Position numbers and translations under genes: made by a program. The notes under the pieces were generated by a model that did no database searches, was not told the origin of the DNA, and saw only the letters and a list, made by a program, of their open reading frames with translations. Shown one piece after another: positions 38,004 to 46,644 of a stretch of DNA of 64,000 nt. Each line of letters begins with the position of its first letter. The stretch's first letter is position 1. The DNA is taken from contig NZ_CP092362.2 of assembly GCF_022370635.2 (NCBI RefSeq), forward strand, positions 4,154,001 to 4,218,000, given 5' to 3'. Source of the stretch: Mycolicibacterium crocinum. GTDB lineage: Bacteria > Actinomycetota > Actinomycetes > Mycobacteriales > Mycobacteriaceae.

Positions 38004-39007
38004 TCAGCCCGGCAGGTTGTACGGGGTGATCACCTGGATCGGGACGGGCCGGGCGGGCTCGCTCGGTAGCGCGCGGTGCTGCTGCAGAATCAGCCGCATC
38101 GCCAGCCGGGCGTCGGCGCGCAGATCGTTGTGCAGCACCGCCGAGATCCGACCGTCGCGCAACAGCCTGCGGTTGTCGGCGTCGAGGTCGTGGGCGATAA
38201 AGACTCTGCAGACTCGTCCCAATTGTTCGAACGCCGCCAGTGTCGCCGTGTTGCCGCCGCCGACGGAATACACGGCCGCCACGTCGGGGTGACGCTCGAG
38301 GGCGTCGACCACCAGACGTTCGATGGTGGCGTCGATCCCGTCACTGTCGCTGACCTCGACGATGCCGCGCCCGGATTTGCGCAGCCCCGTCCGGAAGCCG
38401 ACCTCGCGTTCGGCCTCACCCCGAAACACCGTGCGGCTCAGCGTGATCAGCACGTCGCCGGACCTCTCACCGAGCCATGGTCCATCAGGTAGGCCGCGGT
38501 GACTCCGGCTCCGTGGTTGTCGATGCCGACATAGGCGCAGCGCGCACTGGCCGGGACGTCGGTCGCGTAGGTCACCACCGGAACGCCATTGGCCACCAGC
38601 CGGTCAACGGCCTCGGCCACCTCGGGTTCGTCCTGCGCCTTGAGGACGACCCCGTGACTGCCCTTGATCCGGGCGAGGGTTTCCACCATCTGGTCCGTCG
38701 CCCCGGACTCCCACAGGTGAAAACGGGCGCGCAGCATGGCCGGTGCGAACGCGGGCAGCTCGGCCTCGACCGCGGCACGGAAGGCATCGGAGAACCGCTG
38801 CGGTGTCTGCATCACCACGTCGAGAAGGAAACGGCGTCCATTGAGCCGCAACTGCGATTGCTGCTTCTCGAGATCGTCGATCGCGTGCAGCACCTCGGCG
38901 CGGGTGGCCGCTCGGACCCCGGGCCGGTCGTTGAGCACCCGGTCGACGGTCGCCTCGGACAACCCGGACTGCTGGGCGATCTCGCGGACCTTGAAGCGGT
39001 GCGCCAT
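38004..39007 (-). pseudogene. LacI-family transcriptional regulator with single-base frameshift
   Basis: From the ATG at 39007 (MAHRFKVREIAQQSGLSEAT) the sequence encodes a LacI HTH (about 5-50) and a sugar-binding Peripla_BP-type domain. After YLMDH near 38478 the frame shifts and ends early at 38447. The correct continuation (WLGERSGDVLITLS...) runs in the next frame to 38004. One base inserted at about 38478 (giving MDQWLGE) restores a 334-aa protein, and total length plus one is divisible by three. It is divergent from the oxygenase/dehydrogenase operon, so it should be its regulator. A sequencing error is possible; otherwise the operon may be deregulated. Confidence 0.85.
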
Positions 39008-39088
39008 GTTTCGCACTCTACGGCTCTGATGGCTTTTTGATGGGTCTCTGGTGTTGATTGCGGCTTGGATCACAGCAAGACTTGCCGC

Positions 39089-40249
39089 ATGGTCGAGGTG
39101 AGTGCACGGGCGCAGCCGTGGTTGAGCGAGGCGGCATTTCAGCTCGACGAGCTGCGGACGCTCACCGAGCGGGACACCGATCTGAGTGCCTACCCGCACG
39201 CCGCCGAGGTGCGGCAGAACGTGCTGGTGTACTCCGCCGCCGAGATGGCGCGCGCCGACCGGCGGGCGTTGCAGGCCGAACTCATCACGGCGCTGGCCGA
39301 GGGGCCCGGCGTGATCGTGTTCGCGGGTGCGTTCCCGACCCCGGTCGTCGATGCCACGAGCGCGGCGTTCTTGGCGCTGATCGCCGATCAGCGGCGGGCC
39401 GGCCGTTCGGCGGGTGACCATTTCGGCGCGGCGGGCGCCAATGACCGGGTGTGGAACGCCGCCCAGAAACTCGCGTTGCACTCCCCCGAGGCCTACGCCG
39501 AGTACTACGCCAGCGACCCGCTGGCCCTGGTCTGCCAGGCCTGGCTCGGCCCGCGGTACCAGGTCACCTCTCAAGTCAATGTCGTCAATCCCGGTGGCGC
39601 CGCGCAGGTTCCACACCGTGACTACCATCTCGGCTTCGTCGCACCCGGCCAGCTCACGGACTACCCCGCACACGTGCACCGGCTGTCGGCAACGCTGACT
39701 TTGCAGGGCGCCGTCGCGCACACCGACATGCCACTGGAGAGCGGGCCGACCATGCTGCTGCCGTACTCGCAGCTGTTCGAGGGCGGTTACGTCGCGTTCA
39801 ACCGTCCGGAGTTCATCGATTACTTTGCCGCACACCATGTTCAGATACCGTTGAGCAAGGGCGACGCGGTGTTCTTCAACCCCGCGCTCTATCACGGCGC
39901 GGGCGCCAACACGTCCGCTGATGTGCGCCGGATGGCCAACCTGTTGCAGATCTCCTCGCCGTTCGGCCGGGCGATGGAAGCACTGGACCGGACCGCGATG
40001 GTGCGTGCGGTGTACCCCGCACTGCGGGCCATGAAGGCTGCGGGCCGATCGCCGGCGGAGTTGCTCAACGCCGTGGTGGCCACTGCCGAGGGCTATCCCT
40101 TCCCCACCAACCTGGACCGCGATCAGCCGATCGGAAGTTTGGCGCCGCCAAGCCAAGTCGACGTCGTGCTGGCCGCACTGGCCGACGACCTGACCCCCGA
40201 AGCCCTCGACGTCGCGCTGCGCGACCAGAACGAACGGAGAATTCCATGA
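39089..40249 (+). CDS. PhyH-type Fe(II)/2-oxoglutarate dioxygenase
   Basis: This 386-aa protein of the phytanoyl-CoA dioxygenase superfamily should be an iron/2-oxoglutarate oxygenase. The facial triad is H176-x-D178 (VPHRDYHLGF) and distal H269 (NPALYHGAGAN), with R280 in position to bind 2-oxoglutarate. The ATG at 39089 is preferred to an upstream TTG at 39065; neither has a strong ribosome site. It is first of four tightly packed genes (overlaps of four bases at each of the next three junctions) with two Gfo/Idh dehydrogenases and an IolE-like protein. Its substrate is probably a sugar or cyclitol derivative rather than an acyl-CoA. Confidence 0.85.
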   Translation: MVEVSARAQPWLSEAAFQLDELRTLTERDTDLSAYPHAAEVRQNVLVYSAAEMARADRRALQAELITALAEGPGVIVFAGAFPTPVVDATSAAFLALIADQRRAGRSAGDHFGAAGANDRVWNAAQKLALHSPEAYAEYYASDPLALVCQAWLGPRYQVTSQVNVVNPGGAAQVPHRDYHLGFVAPGQLTDYPAHVHRLSATLTLQGAVAHTDMPLESGPTMLLPYSQLFEGGYVAFNRPEFIDYFAAHHVQIPLSKGDAVFFNPALYHGAGANTSADVRRMANLLQISSPFGRAMEALDRTAMVRAVYPALRAMKAAGRSPAELLNAVVATAEGYPFPTNLDRDQPIGSLAPPSQVDVVLAALADDLTPEALDVALRDQNERRIP

Positions 40250-41250
40250 CGACACTCGGTGTCATCGGCCTCGGCCGGATCGGTGCCTTTCACACCGACA
40301 CACTGAGTCAACTCGACGGCGTCGACGGACTCGTCATCACCGACGAGCGTCCCGATGTCGTCGCCCAGGTTGCGACGAAATACGGTGTGCGATCCGTCGA
40401 TTCGGTCGAGGCGTTGCTGGCGTCCGGTATCGACGGCGTCGTCGTCTCGGCGGCGACCCCGGCGCACGCCGAACTGACGCTCGCCGCCGTCGAACGCGGG
40501 TTGCCCACGTTCTGCGAGAAGCCGGTGGCCTCCACCGCCGCCGAGAGCGCCAGGGTTGCCACCGCGATCGCGCGAGCCGGCGTGCCGGTGCAGATCGGGT
40601 ATCAGCGCCGGTTTGACGCCGCGTTCGCCGCGGCCAAGTCCGCCGTCGACACCGGTTCCCTGGGCCCGCTGCACACCGTCCGCAGCACCACGATGGATCC
40701 CGCTCCCCCGCCGATGGACTACATCGCCGGCTCCGGCGGCATCTTCCGCGACTGTGCGGTCCACGATTTCGACACCGTCCGCTGGATCACCGGGCAGGAA
40801 GCCATCGAGGTCTACGCCACCGGAACCGTGCAGGGCGATCCGCTGTTCGCCGACTACGACGACGTCGACACCGCGGCGGTGGTGGTCCGGTTCGAGGGCG
40901 GCGCGCTCGGAGTCATCTCCAACGCGCGCTACAACGGCCGCGGCTACGACTGCCGGCTGGAGGTACACGGGTTCAACGACACCATTGTCGCCGGCTGGGA
41001 CCAGGGTGTCCCGGTGCGAAACGCCGACGCCCACAACGACTTTCCCACCGGGCAGCCACACCACTTCTTCATGGACCGCTTCACCGAGGCGTTCCGCACC
41101 GAACTCAGCGGATTCGTCGACGTCGTCAAGGGCGGCCCGGTGCGCGGGGCCACCGTGGCCGACGCCGTCGAGGTCGCCTGGATCGCCGAAGCCGCCACCG
41201 AGTCGCTGCGTCGCGGCCGGCCCGTTCGTATCAAGGAGGTACGCCAGTGA
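40246..41250 (+). CDS. Gfo/Idh/MocA-family dehydrogenase (inositol dehydrogenase-like)
   Basis: This 334-aa NAD(P)-dependent oxidoreductase has the Rossmann motif GLGRIGAFH (8-16), the EKP motif (91-93; FCEKPVAS) and an active-site segment GIFRDCAVHDFDTVRW with the Asp/His pair typical of inositol 2-dehydrogenases. It oxidises a cyclitol or sugar ring hydroxyl. It overlaps the oxygenase stop by four bases and is translationally coupled. It is distinct from the IolG at 56413, so the strain has at least two such enzymes here. Confidence 0.88.
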   Translation: MTTLGVIGLGRIGAFHTDTLSQLDGVDGLVITDERPDVVAQVATKYGVRSVDSVEALLASGIDGVVVSAATPAHAELTLAAVERGLPTFCEKPVASTAAESARVATAIARAGVPVQIGYQRRFDAAFAAAKSAVDTGSLGPLHTVRSTTMDPAPPPMDYIAGSGGIFRDCAVHDFDTVRWITGQEAIEVYATGTVQGDPLFADYDDVDTAAVVVRFEGGALGVISNARYNGRGYDCRLEVHGFNDTIVAGWDQGVPVRNADAHNDFPTGQPHHFFMDRFTEAFRTELSGFVDVVKGGPVRGATVADAVEVAWIAEAATESLRRGRPVRIKEVRQ

Positions 41251-42119
41251 AGATCGCCGGAGCCCCGATTTCGTGGGGTGTGTGCGAAGTGCCGGGGTGG
41301 GGCTATCAGCTCGACCCGGAGCGGGTGCTGTCCGAAATGGGTCAGGCCGGCCTGTCGGCCACCGAGCTCGGCCCGGAGGGTTTCCTGCCCGCCGAGCCGG
41401 GCGAGCTGACTGCCCTGCTGAATCGACACGGCCTGAGCTGTGTCGGCAGCTTCGCGCCGGTGGTACTGCACGACGCCGGCCACGACCCGGTTCGCGACGT
41501 TACCGGTGTGCTGGATTCCCTTGTGGCCGCGGGTGCTTCGATGCTCGTGCTCGCCGCGGCCACCGGCACCGACGGCTATGACTCGCGGCCCGACCTGGAC
41601 GACGACCAGTGGTCGACGCTGCTGACCAATCTCGACCGGCTGGCGGCCGCTGCCGCCGAGCGCGGCATCACCGCGGTGCTGCACCCCCATGTGGGCACGC
41701 TCGTCGAGACCGGCGAGGAGGTGGCCCGGGTGCTGGCCGGGTCGACGATCTCGCTGTGCCTGGACACCGGGCACCTGCTGATCGGCGGCACCGACCCACT
41801 GCAGCTGGCCCGCGCGGTGCCCGGCCGGATCGCCCACACCCACCTCAAAGACGTCGACGCGGCGCTGGCCGCACGGGTGCAATCCGGCGAGCTGACCTAC
41901 ACCGAGGCGGTGGCCCAGGGCATGTACACCCCGCTGGGCACCGGCGACGTCGATATCGCCGGGATCGTTGCGACATTGCGGGACAACGGCTTCGACGGGT
42001 GGTTCGTGCTCGAGCAGGACACCATCCTGGACGGTGAGCCCAGCGGCCAAGGCCCGCTGCGCGATGTGCTGGCCAGCGTCGCCTACCTGCAGAAGGTCGC
42101 CGGCGGCGTGCTTGCATGA
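41247..42119 (+). CDS. IolE-like sugar-phosphate isomerase/epimerase-fold protein
   Basis: This 290-aa AP-endonuclease-2 TIM-barrel protein opens with IAGAPISWGVCEVPGWGYQL, the IolE-type start. It has metal-ligand regions in TAVLHPHVGTLVE, CLDTGHLLIGG, THLKDVDA and WFVLEQDT. IolE dehydrates scyllo-inosose; a second IolE (55493) is present, so this paralogue probably acts on a related keto-cyclitol or keto-sugar, as dehydratase or epimerase. It overlaps both neighbours by four bases. Confidence 0.85.
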   Translation: MKIAGAPISWGVCEVPGWGYQLDPERVLSEMGQAGLSATELGPEGFLPAEPGELTALLNRHGLSCVGSFAPVVLHDAGHDPVRDVTGVLDSLVAAGASMLVLAAATGTDGYDSRPDLDDDQWSTLLTNLDRLAAAAAERGITAVLHPHVGTLVETGEEVARVLAGSTISLCLDTGHLLIGGTDPLQLARAVPGRIAHTHLKDVDAALAARVQSGELTYTEAVAQGMYTPLGTGDVDIAGIVATLRDNGFDGWFVLEQDTILDGEPSGQGPLRDVLASVAYLQKVAGGVLA

Positions 42120-43093
42120 GTCTGCGCATCGGCGTGCTCGGCGCGTCCCGCATCGCCGAGCAGGCGATCGTCGGGCCGGCCCGCGAGTTGGGGCACCGGC
42201 TCACGGTGGTGGCCGCCCGCGATCCGCAGCGCGCCCGCCGGTTCGCCGACGCGTACGGCGTGGAGCGGGTCGCGGCCGGCTATGCCGACGTGATCGAGGA
42301 CCCGCAAATCGACGTCGTCTACAACCCACTGGCCAATGCCCTGCACGCGCCGTGGAACCTGGCCGCGATCAAGGCCGGCAAGCCGGTGCTCACCGAAAAG
42401 CCGTTCGCGCGTAACCACACCGAGGCGCACGACGTCGCCGAGGCGGCGGGGGCTGCGGGTGTCAGCGTGCTGGAAGGTTTCCACTACCTGTTCCATCCGG
42501 TGACCCAGCGGATGTTCGAGCTGGCGGTCGGGGGCGAGCTCGGCGAGATCCGCCACGTCGAGGTGCGGATGGCGATGCCGGCACCCGAGCCCGGTGACCC
42601 GCGCTGGTCGCTGGAGCTGGCGGGCGGGGCGCTGATGGACCTCGGCTGCTATGGCCTGCACATCATGCGCCAGCTCGGCACCCGCGGCCTGGGCCGTCCG
42701 TCGATCACTGCCGCCCACGCCTCGCAGCACAGCCCCGGCGTCGACGAGTGGTGCGACGTCGAGCTGCGCTTCCCATCCGGCGCCACCGGCTGCAGCGCCA
42801 ATACCATGACGGCAGAGGCGTATTCGTTCACCATCAAGATCGTCGGCACCAAAGGTGACGCTACGGCGCATGACTTCATCAAGCCCCACACCGATGACCG
42901 GATCACGATCCGCACTCCGGGCGGAACCAGCGTCGAACACCTGGGCACTCGCGCGTCATACACCTACCAGCTCGAGGCGTTCGCCGCCCACGTCCTCCAC
43001 GGCGAACCGCTGCCGATCGGCATCGAGGACGCCGTGCAGAACATGCACTACGTGGATGCCGCCTATCGCGCCGCCGGTATGTCGCCGCGCTGA
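42116..43093 (+). CDS. Gfo/Idh/MocA-family oxidoreductase
   Basis: This 325-aa protein has an N-terminal Rossmann motif GVLGASRIAEQA (6-17), EKPFARN, and an active-site stretch MDLGCYGLHIMRQLG resembling deoxyaldose/1,5-anhydro-sugar reductases and dihydrodiol dehydrogenases more than IolG. It is last of the four-gene coupled set. It probably reduces or oxidises a sugar/cyclitol intermediate made by the preceding enzymes; exact substrate unknown. Confidence 0.85.
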   Translation: MSLRIGVLGASRIAEQAIVGPARELGHRLTVVAARDPQRARRFADAYGVERVAAGYADVIEDPQIDVVYNPLANALHAPWNLAAIKAGKPVLTEKPFARNHTEAHDVAEAAGAAGVSVLEGFHYLFHPVTQRMFELAVGGELGEIRHVEVRMAMPAPEPGDPRWSLELAGGALMDLGCYGLHIMRQLGTRGLGRPSITAAHASQHSPGVDEWCDVELRFPSGATGCSANTMTAEAYSFTIKIVGTKGDATAHDFIKPHTDDRITIRTPGGTSVEHLGTRASYTYQLEAFAAHVLHGEPLPIGIEDAVQNMHYVDAAYRAAGMSPR

Positions 43094-43123
43094 CACTTCT
43101 GCGGCGGGCCGCCATCGGGCACG

Positions 43124-43639
43124 ATGGCAGACATGCCGCAATCCTTTCCCGACGGCCACTGGGGGCGAGAAGACATCTCCCCGCTGTTCAAGCCGGTGTT
43201 CGCCTTCGCCTCGACCGCGGTGGGGTCGAGGTTCATCCGGGCGCTCGTGCCGCTGGATCGTCGGGTGCTGCGAGCCACCAAGGGCAAGTACACCTTGTTC
43301 GGTCCGACGTCGATGCCTGAACTGTTGCTGACCACGACGGGCCGCAAGTCCGGCCAGCCGCGGCTGTCGGCGCTGAGCTATCTACGCGACGGCGACAGCC
43401 TGTTGGTACTCGGCAGCAACTTCGGCCAGCAGCACCACCCGGCCTGGACTCTGAACCTGCTCGCCAACCCGGAGGCCACTGTGGCCATCAACGGCACCGA
43501 GATCCCGGTGACCGCAGCCTTGGTGACGGGTCCGGAGCGCGATGCCGGGCTTGCGCGCTTCCTGGCCTACCCGATGTATCAGGCCTATCGCACCCGGACC
43601 GACCGGGAGCTGCGGCTGTTCGCGCTGACGCCTCGCTGA
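43124..43639 (+). CDS. DUF385 / F420-dependent nitroreductase-family protein
   Basis: This 171-aa split-barrel protein of the deazaflavin (F420)-dependent nitroreductase family (Ddn-like) is recognised from LLLTTTGRKSGQPRLSALSY, GSNFGQQHHPAWTLNLLANP and the following beta-strand VAINGTEIPVTA. Such enzymes reduce quinones or nitro compounds with F420H2. It lies 31 bp after the operon but is a common stand-alone mycobacterial type, so a link to sugar use is not implied. It converges with the ABC transporter genes. Confidence 0.87.
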   Translation: MADMPQSFPDGHWGREDISPLFKPVFAFASTAVGSRFIRALVPLDRRVLRATKGKYTLFGPTSMPELLLTTTGRKSGQPRLSALSYLRDGDSLLVLGSNFGQQHHPAWTLNLLANPEATVAINGTEIPVTAALVTGPERDAGLARFLAYPMYQAYRTRTDRELRLFALTPR

Positions 43640-43640
43640 C

Positions 43641-44456
43641 TCAGCGGCCGAGCTCGTGCGACAGTGCCTCGAGCTCGTCACCGCCGGCCATCTGCTGGGT
43701 CAGGTGCTCGAGCGTGATCTCGTCGTAGGCGCAGTCCAGCTTCTGGCGGCCACGGTTGAGCAGCACGAAGTGGTCACCGACCATATGCGCGTGGTGTGGG
43801 TTGTGGGTGATGAATACGACGCCGAAGCCGGCCTCTTTGGCGGCGGTGATGTATTTGAGCACCACGCCGGACTGCTTGACGCCGAGCGCGGCGGTCGGCT
43901 CGTCGAGGATCAGCACCCGCGCGCCGAAGAACACCGCACGGGCGATCGCCACGCACTGGCGCTGACCGCCGGACAGTGAGCCGATCGGCACGTCGACGTC
44001 GGGCAGGTCGATGCCCATCTTCGACAGCTCTGTCAGCGTGGTGGCCCGCATCGCGTTGGAGTCCAGCGCCCACGGGAAGCTCTTTTTGCGAATCTCCTGA
44101 CCCAGGAAGAAGTTTCGCCACACCGGCATCAGGGGGACGACGGCGAGGTTCTGGTACACCGTGGCGATGCCCTTGTCCAAGGCGTCGGCGGGTGAGGTGA
44201 ACCTCGTGGGTTCGCCGTCGAGCAGCAGCTCGCCTTCGGTCTGCTGGTGCAACCCCGCGATGATCTTGATCAGCGTGGACTTGCCCGCGCCGTTGTCACC
44301 GAGGATGCCGGTCACCTCACCGGCGTGCACACGCAGCGAGATGTCCTTGAGCGCGGTGATGTTGCCGTAGGTCTTGCAGACGTCTTTCAGCTCGACGAGC
44401 GGCACCTTGCCGCCGGACGGCGCTTCTTCGGTAGGACGGTCCATGGTCGCGGTCAC
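43641..44456 (-). CDS. Sugar ABC transporter ATP-binding protein (single domain, FrcA-like)
   Basis: This 271-aa ATPase has Walker A GDNGAGKST (53-61), signature LSGGQRQ (161-167) and Walker B VLILDEP (181-187). Ribose/xylose-type importers usually carry a fused double ABC protein of about 500 aa. This one has a single domain as in the Frc fructose system, so it must act as a homodimer. It is last in the binding protein - permease - ATPase operon, 7 bp after the permease gene. Confidence 0.92.
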   Translation of the reverse strand: MTATMDRPTEEAPSGGKVPLVELKDVCKTYGNITALKDISLRVHAGEVTGILGDNGAGKSTLIKIIAGLHQQTEGELLLDGEPTRFTSPADALDKGIATVYQNLAVVPLMPVWRNFFLGQEIRKKSFPWALDSNAMRATTLTELSKMGIDLPDVDVPIGSLSGGQRQCVAIARAVFFGARVLILDEPTAALGVKQSGVVLKYITAAKEAGFGVVFITHNPHHAHMVGDHFVLLNRGRQKLDCAYDEITLEHLTQQMAGGDELEALSHELGR

Positions 44457-44463
44457 TCTTCTC

Positions 44464-45522
44464 TCACCTCTTGGCGGCGTAGTTACGGAAGGCGTTGTTG
44501 GCGATCACCGCGAACAGCAGCATCGCGCCGAGGAAGAACTTGAACCAGTCGGGGTTCCAGCCCGCGTAGACGATGCCCTGGTTGGTCATACCGAAGATGA
44601 ACGCACCGATGGCGGCCCCGACGGCGGTGCCATACCCACCGGTCAGCAGGCAGCCACCGATGACCGCGGCGATGATGTAGAAGAACTCGTTGCCGATGCC
44701 CTGGCCGGACTGCACCGTGTTGAACGCGAACAGCAGGTGCATGCCGACGAACCAGGCGCAGAAGCCGACGAACATGAACATCCCGATCTTGACCTTGGTC
44801 ACCGGAACACCCACGGCGCGAGCGCTTTCCGCGTCACCGCCGACCGCGAAGATCCAGTTGCCGATCTTGGTCTTGAACAGCACCCAGGTGGCCACCGCGG
44901 TGAAGACCAGCCACCACACGACCGTGATGCGAATGCTCACACCGAACAGGGTGAACGACGAGGCGAACACCTTCTGCGCGGAATCCCAGCCTTCCATGTC
45001 GTTCACGCTCTGCGTGGCCACCTGCCCAGCAAGGAGTTTGGTGACGGCGAGGTTGATGCCGGCCAGCATGAAGAAGGTGCTCAGCGTGATGAGGAACGAC
45101 GGAATCTTGGTCTTCATCACCAGGAAGCCGTTCAAGAAGCCGACTCCCAGCGCCAGGATCAGCGCCAAGCCGGCGCCCGCCCACAGATTGAGGTGCAGGT
45201 TGTAGGACAGCATCGACGCCGCCAGCGAACTGAAGGTCACCGCGACTCCGGTCGACAGGTCGAACTCACCGCCGATCATCAGGACGGCGACGCCACAAGC
45301 CATGATCCCGATGGTCGAGCTGGCGTACAGCACGGTGGCCAGCGACGAGGCCTGTCGGAAGGGATCGGCGACGATCAGGAAGAAGATGAAGATCCCGACG
45401 GCACCGATACCCGCCCCCATCTCCGGCCGAATCAGCAGGCGCTGCAGGCGATTCCGCTCTTTGACCCGTTCGTCGCGAACGACCTTGTGATCGCCGACCT
45501 CGAGATCTGCTTGCGTAGTCAT
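44464..45522 (-). CDS. Sugar ABC transporter permease
   Basis: This 352-aa membrane protein of the RbsC/FrcC/XylH family has about ten hydrophobic segments after a polar N-terminus of about 40 residues. It contains the family motif GGEFDLSTGVAVTFSSL and the cytoplasmic EAA-like loop near GGDAESARAVGVPV. It forms the channel for the ATPase (43641) and lipoprotein receptor (45540). The likely substrate is a cyclitol or sugar, from shared regulation with the iol operon. Confidence 0.93.
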   Translation of the reverse strand: MTTQADLEVGDHKVVRDERVKERNRLQRLLIRPEMGAGIGAVGIFIFFLIVADPFRQASSLATVLYASSTIGIMACGVAVLMIGGEFDLSTGVAVTFSSLAASMLSYNLHLNLWAGAGLALILALGVGFLNGFLVMKTKIPSFLITLSTFFMLAGINLAVTKLLAGQVATQSVNDMEGWDSAQKVFASSFTLFGVSIRITVVWWLVFTAVATWVLFKTKIGNWIFAVGGDAESARAVGVPVTKVKIGMFMFVGFCAWFVGMHLLFAFNTVQSGQGIGNEFFYIIAAVIGGCLLTGGYGTAVGAAIGAFIFGMTNQGIVYAGWNPDWFKFFLGAMLLFAVIANNAFRNYAAKR

Positions 45523-45539
45523 GTCTTTCCCCAGGGTCG

Positions 45540-46526
45540 CTATCGGGTTCCGCCCTTGGCCAATTCGGCCACGGCGTCAACGTTGGACTTGTCGATGAAG
45601 GACGGGCCGGTCAGCGTCGGCTGATTGCCACCGATGACGTTCTTGTTGGACAGGTACAGCCACAGCGAATCGACGGCAAGGTAGCCCTGCAGGTATGGCT
45701 GCTGGTCGACAGCCCACTGAACGTCGCCCTTCTGGATCGCGTCGACGAGAGCGGCATTGGTGTCGAAAGTGGCCACCTTGGCATTACTCCCCGCGTTCTT
45801 CACCGACTGGACGGCGGTCAGCGCGAATGGCGCGCCGAGGGTCAGGACCGTGTCGATGGCCGGATCCTGTTGCAGCTTGGCGGTGATCGTGGACTCGACC
45901 GATGGCATGTCCTTGCCGTTGACGTTGAGGATCTCGGTCGCCGGGAAGGTGTTCTTCACGCCGGCGCACCGTGCTTCGAGGTCGACGTGGCCCTGTTCCT
46001 GGATCACGCACACGACCTTCTTGGCACCGTCGGCCTGCAGGCGCTTACCCGCTTCCTGACCGGCGATGTACCCGTCCTGGCCGAAGTACTCCTTGACCCC
46101 CATCCCCTGCCAGGCGTCCAGACCGGCGTTGAAGGCAACGACGGGGATGCCCTTGGACTCGGCGTTCTGCACGGCGGCCTTCATCGCGTCCGGCTTGGCC
46201 AGCGTGACGGCGATGCCCTTGACCCCGCTGTCGATTGCGCTCTGCACGAGATTGGCCTGGTTGGGCGCTTCGGGATCGCTGGAGTAGCGAAGCTCGATGT
46301 TGTCCTTCTTGGCTGCGGTCTCCGCACCCTTGCGGACCAGATCCCAGAACGAGTCGCCGGGGACCTCATGGGTGATCATGGCGATCGTCATCCGGGGCGT
46401 ATCGACGGTGCCTCCGCCGGAGCCGCTGCCGTTGTCCCGGGGCTTGCCACCGGTGGCAGAACAGGCACCGAGCCCGATGACAAGCACACCTGCGCCTGCC
46501 ATGGCCGCTAGCCGAGTGAACCTCAT
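45540..46526 (-). CDS. Sugar ABC transporter substrate-binding lipoprotein
   Basis: This 328-aa receptor of the RbsB/XylF family has a lipoprotein signal peptide with lipobox LGAC (Cys22), then a Gly/Ser linker and the Peripla_BP_4 domain (MTIAMITHEVPGDSFWDLV, VTLAKPDAMKAAV, TLGAPFALTAVQSV). The ATG at 46526 has a good AGGAG 8 bases upstream; the longer frame would precede the lipobox improperly. It heads the importer operon. The promoter carries the IolR-type operator at 46592-46614, so the ligand is probably myo-inositol or a related cyclitol. Confidence 0.92.
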   Translation of the reverse strand: MRFTRLAAMAGAGVLVIGLGACSATGGKPRDNGSGSGGGTVDTPRMTIAMITHEVPGDSFWDLVRKGAETAAKKDNIELRYSSDPEAPNQANLVQSAIDSGVKGIAVTLAKPDAMKAAVQNAESKGIPVVAFNAGLDAWQGMGVKEYFGQDGYIAGQEAGKRLQADGAKKVVCVIQEQGHVDLEARCAGVKNTFPATEILNVNGKDMPSVESTITAKLQQDPAIDTVLTLGAPFALTAVQSVKNAGSNAKVATFDTNAALVDAIQKGDVQWAVDQQPYLQGYLAVDSLWLYLSNKNVIGGNQPTLTGPSFIDKSNVDAVAELAKGGTR

Positions 46527-46591
46527 GACGACTCCTTGTCCATCGCGCACGACACGCTGATACCTCGATGTAATACGGCTCACAGCAGAAA

Positions 46592-46614
46592 GTCAAGACT
46601 TTGTTAGGACATTC
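46592..46614 (-). promoter_or_regulatory. IolR-type operator and -35 of the ABC importer
   Basis: On the minus strand this reads GAATGTC, CTA, ACAAAGT, C, TTGAC. It contains TGTCCTAACA, a full match to the C. glutamicum IolR consensus KGWCHTRACA. The TTGACT that follows can serve as -35 with TTACAT 17 bp downstream. It matches the iolC site at 50692-50714 at 19 of 23 positions. On the plus strand it covers the -35 area of the hyi-like gene, so it may control both. Confidence 0.75.
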
Positions 46615-46632
46615 GGACTGCAGGTCAAATGT

Positions 46633-46638
46633 TAGGGT
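46633..46638 (+). promoter_or_regulatory. Candidate -10 box, leaderless hyi-like gene
   Basis: TAGGGT is followed by 6 bases and the ATG at 46645. The IolR-type box lies about 22 bp upstream, in the -35 area. Confidence 0.4.
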
Positions 46639-46644
46639 GCTGCC

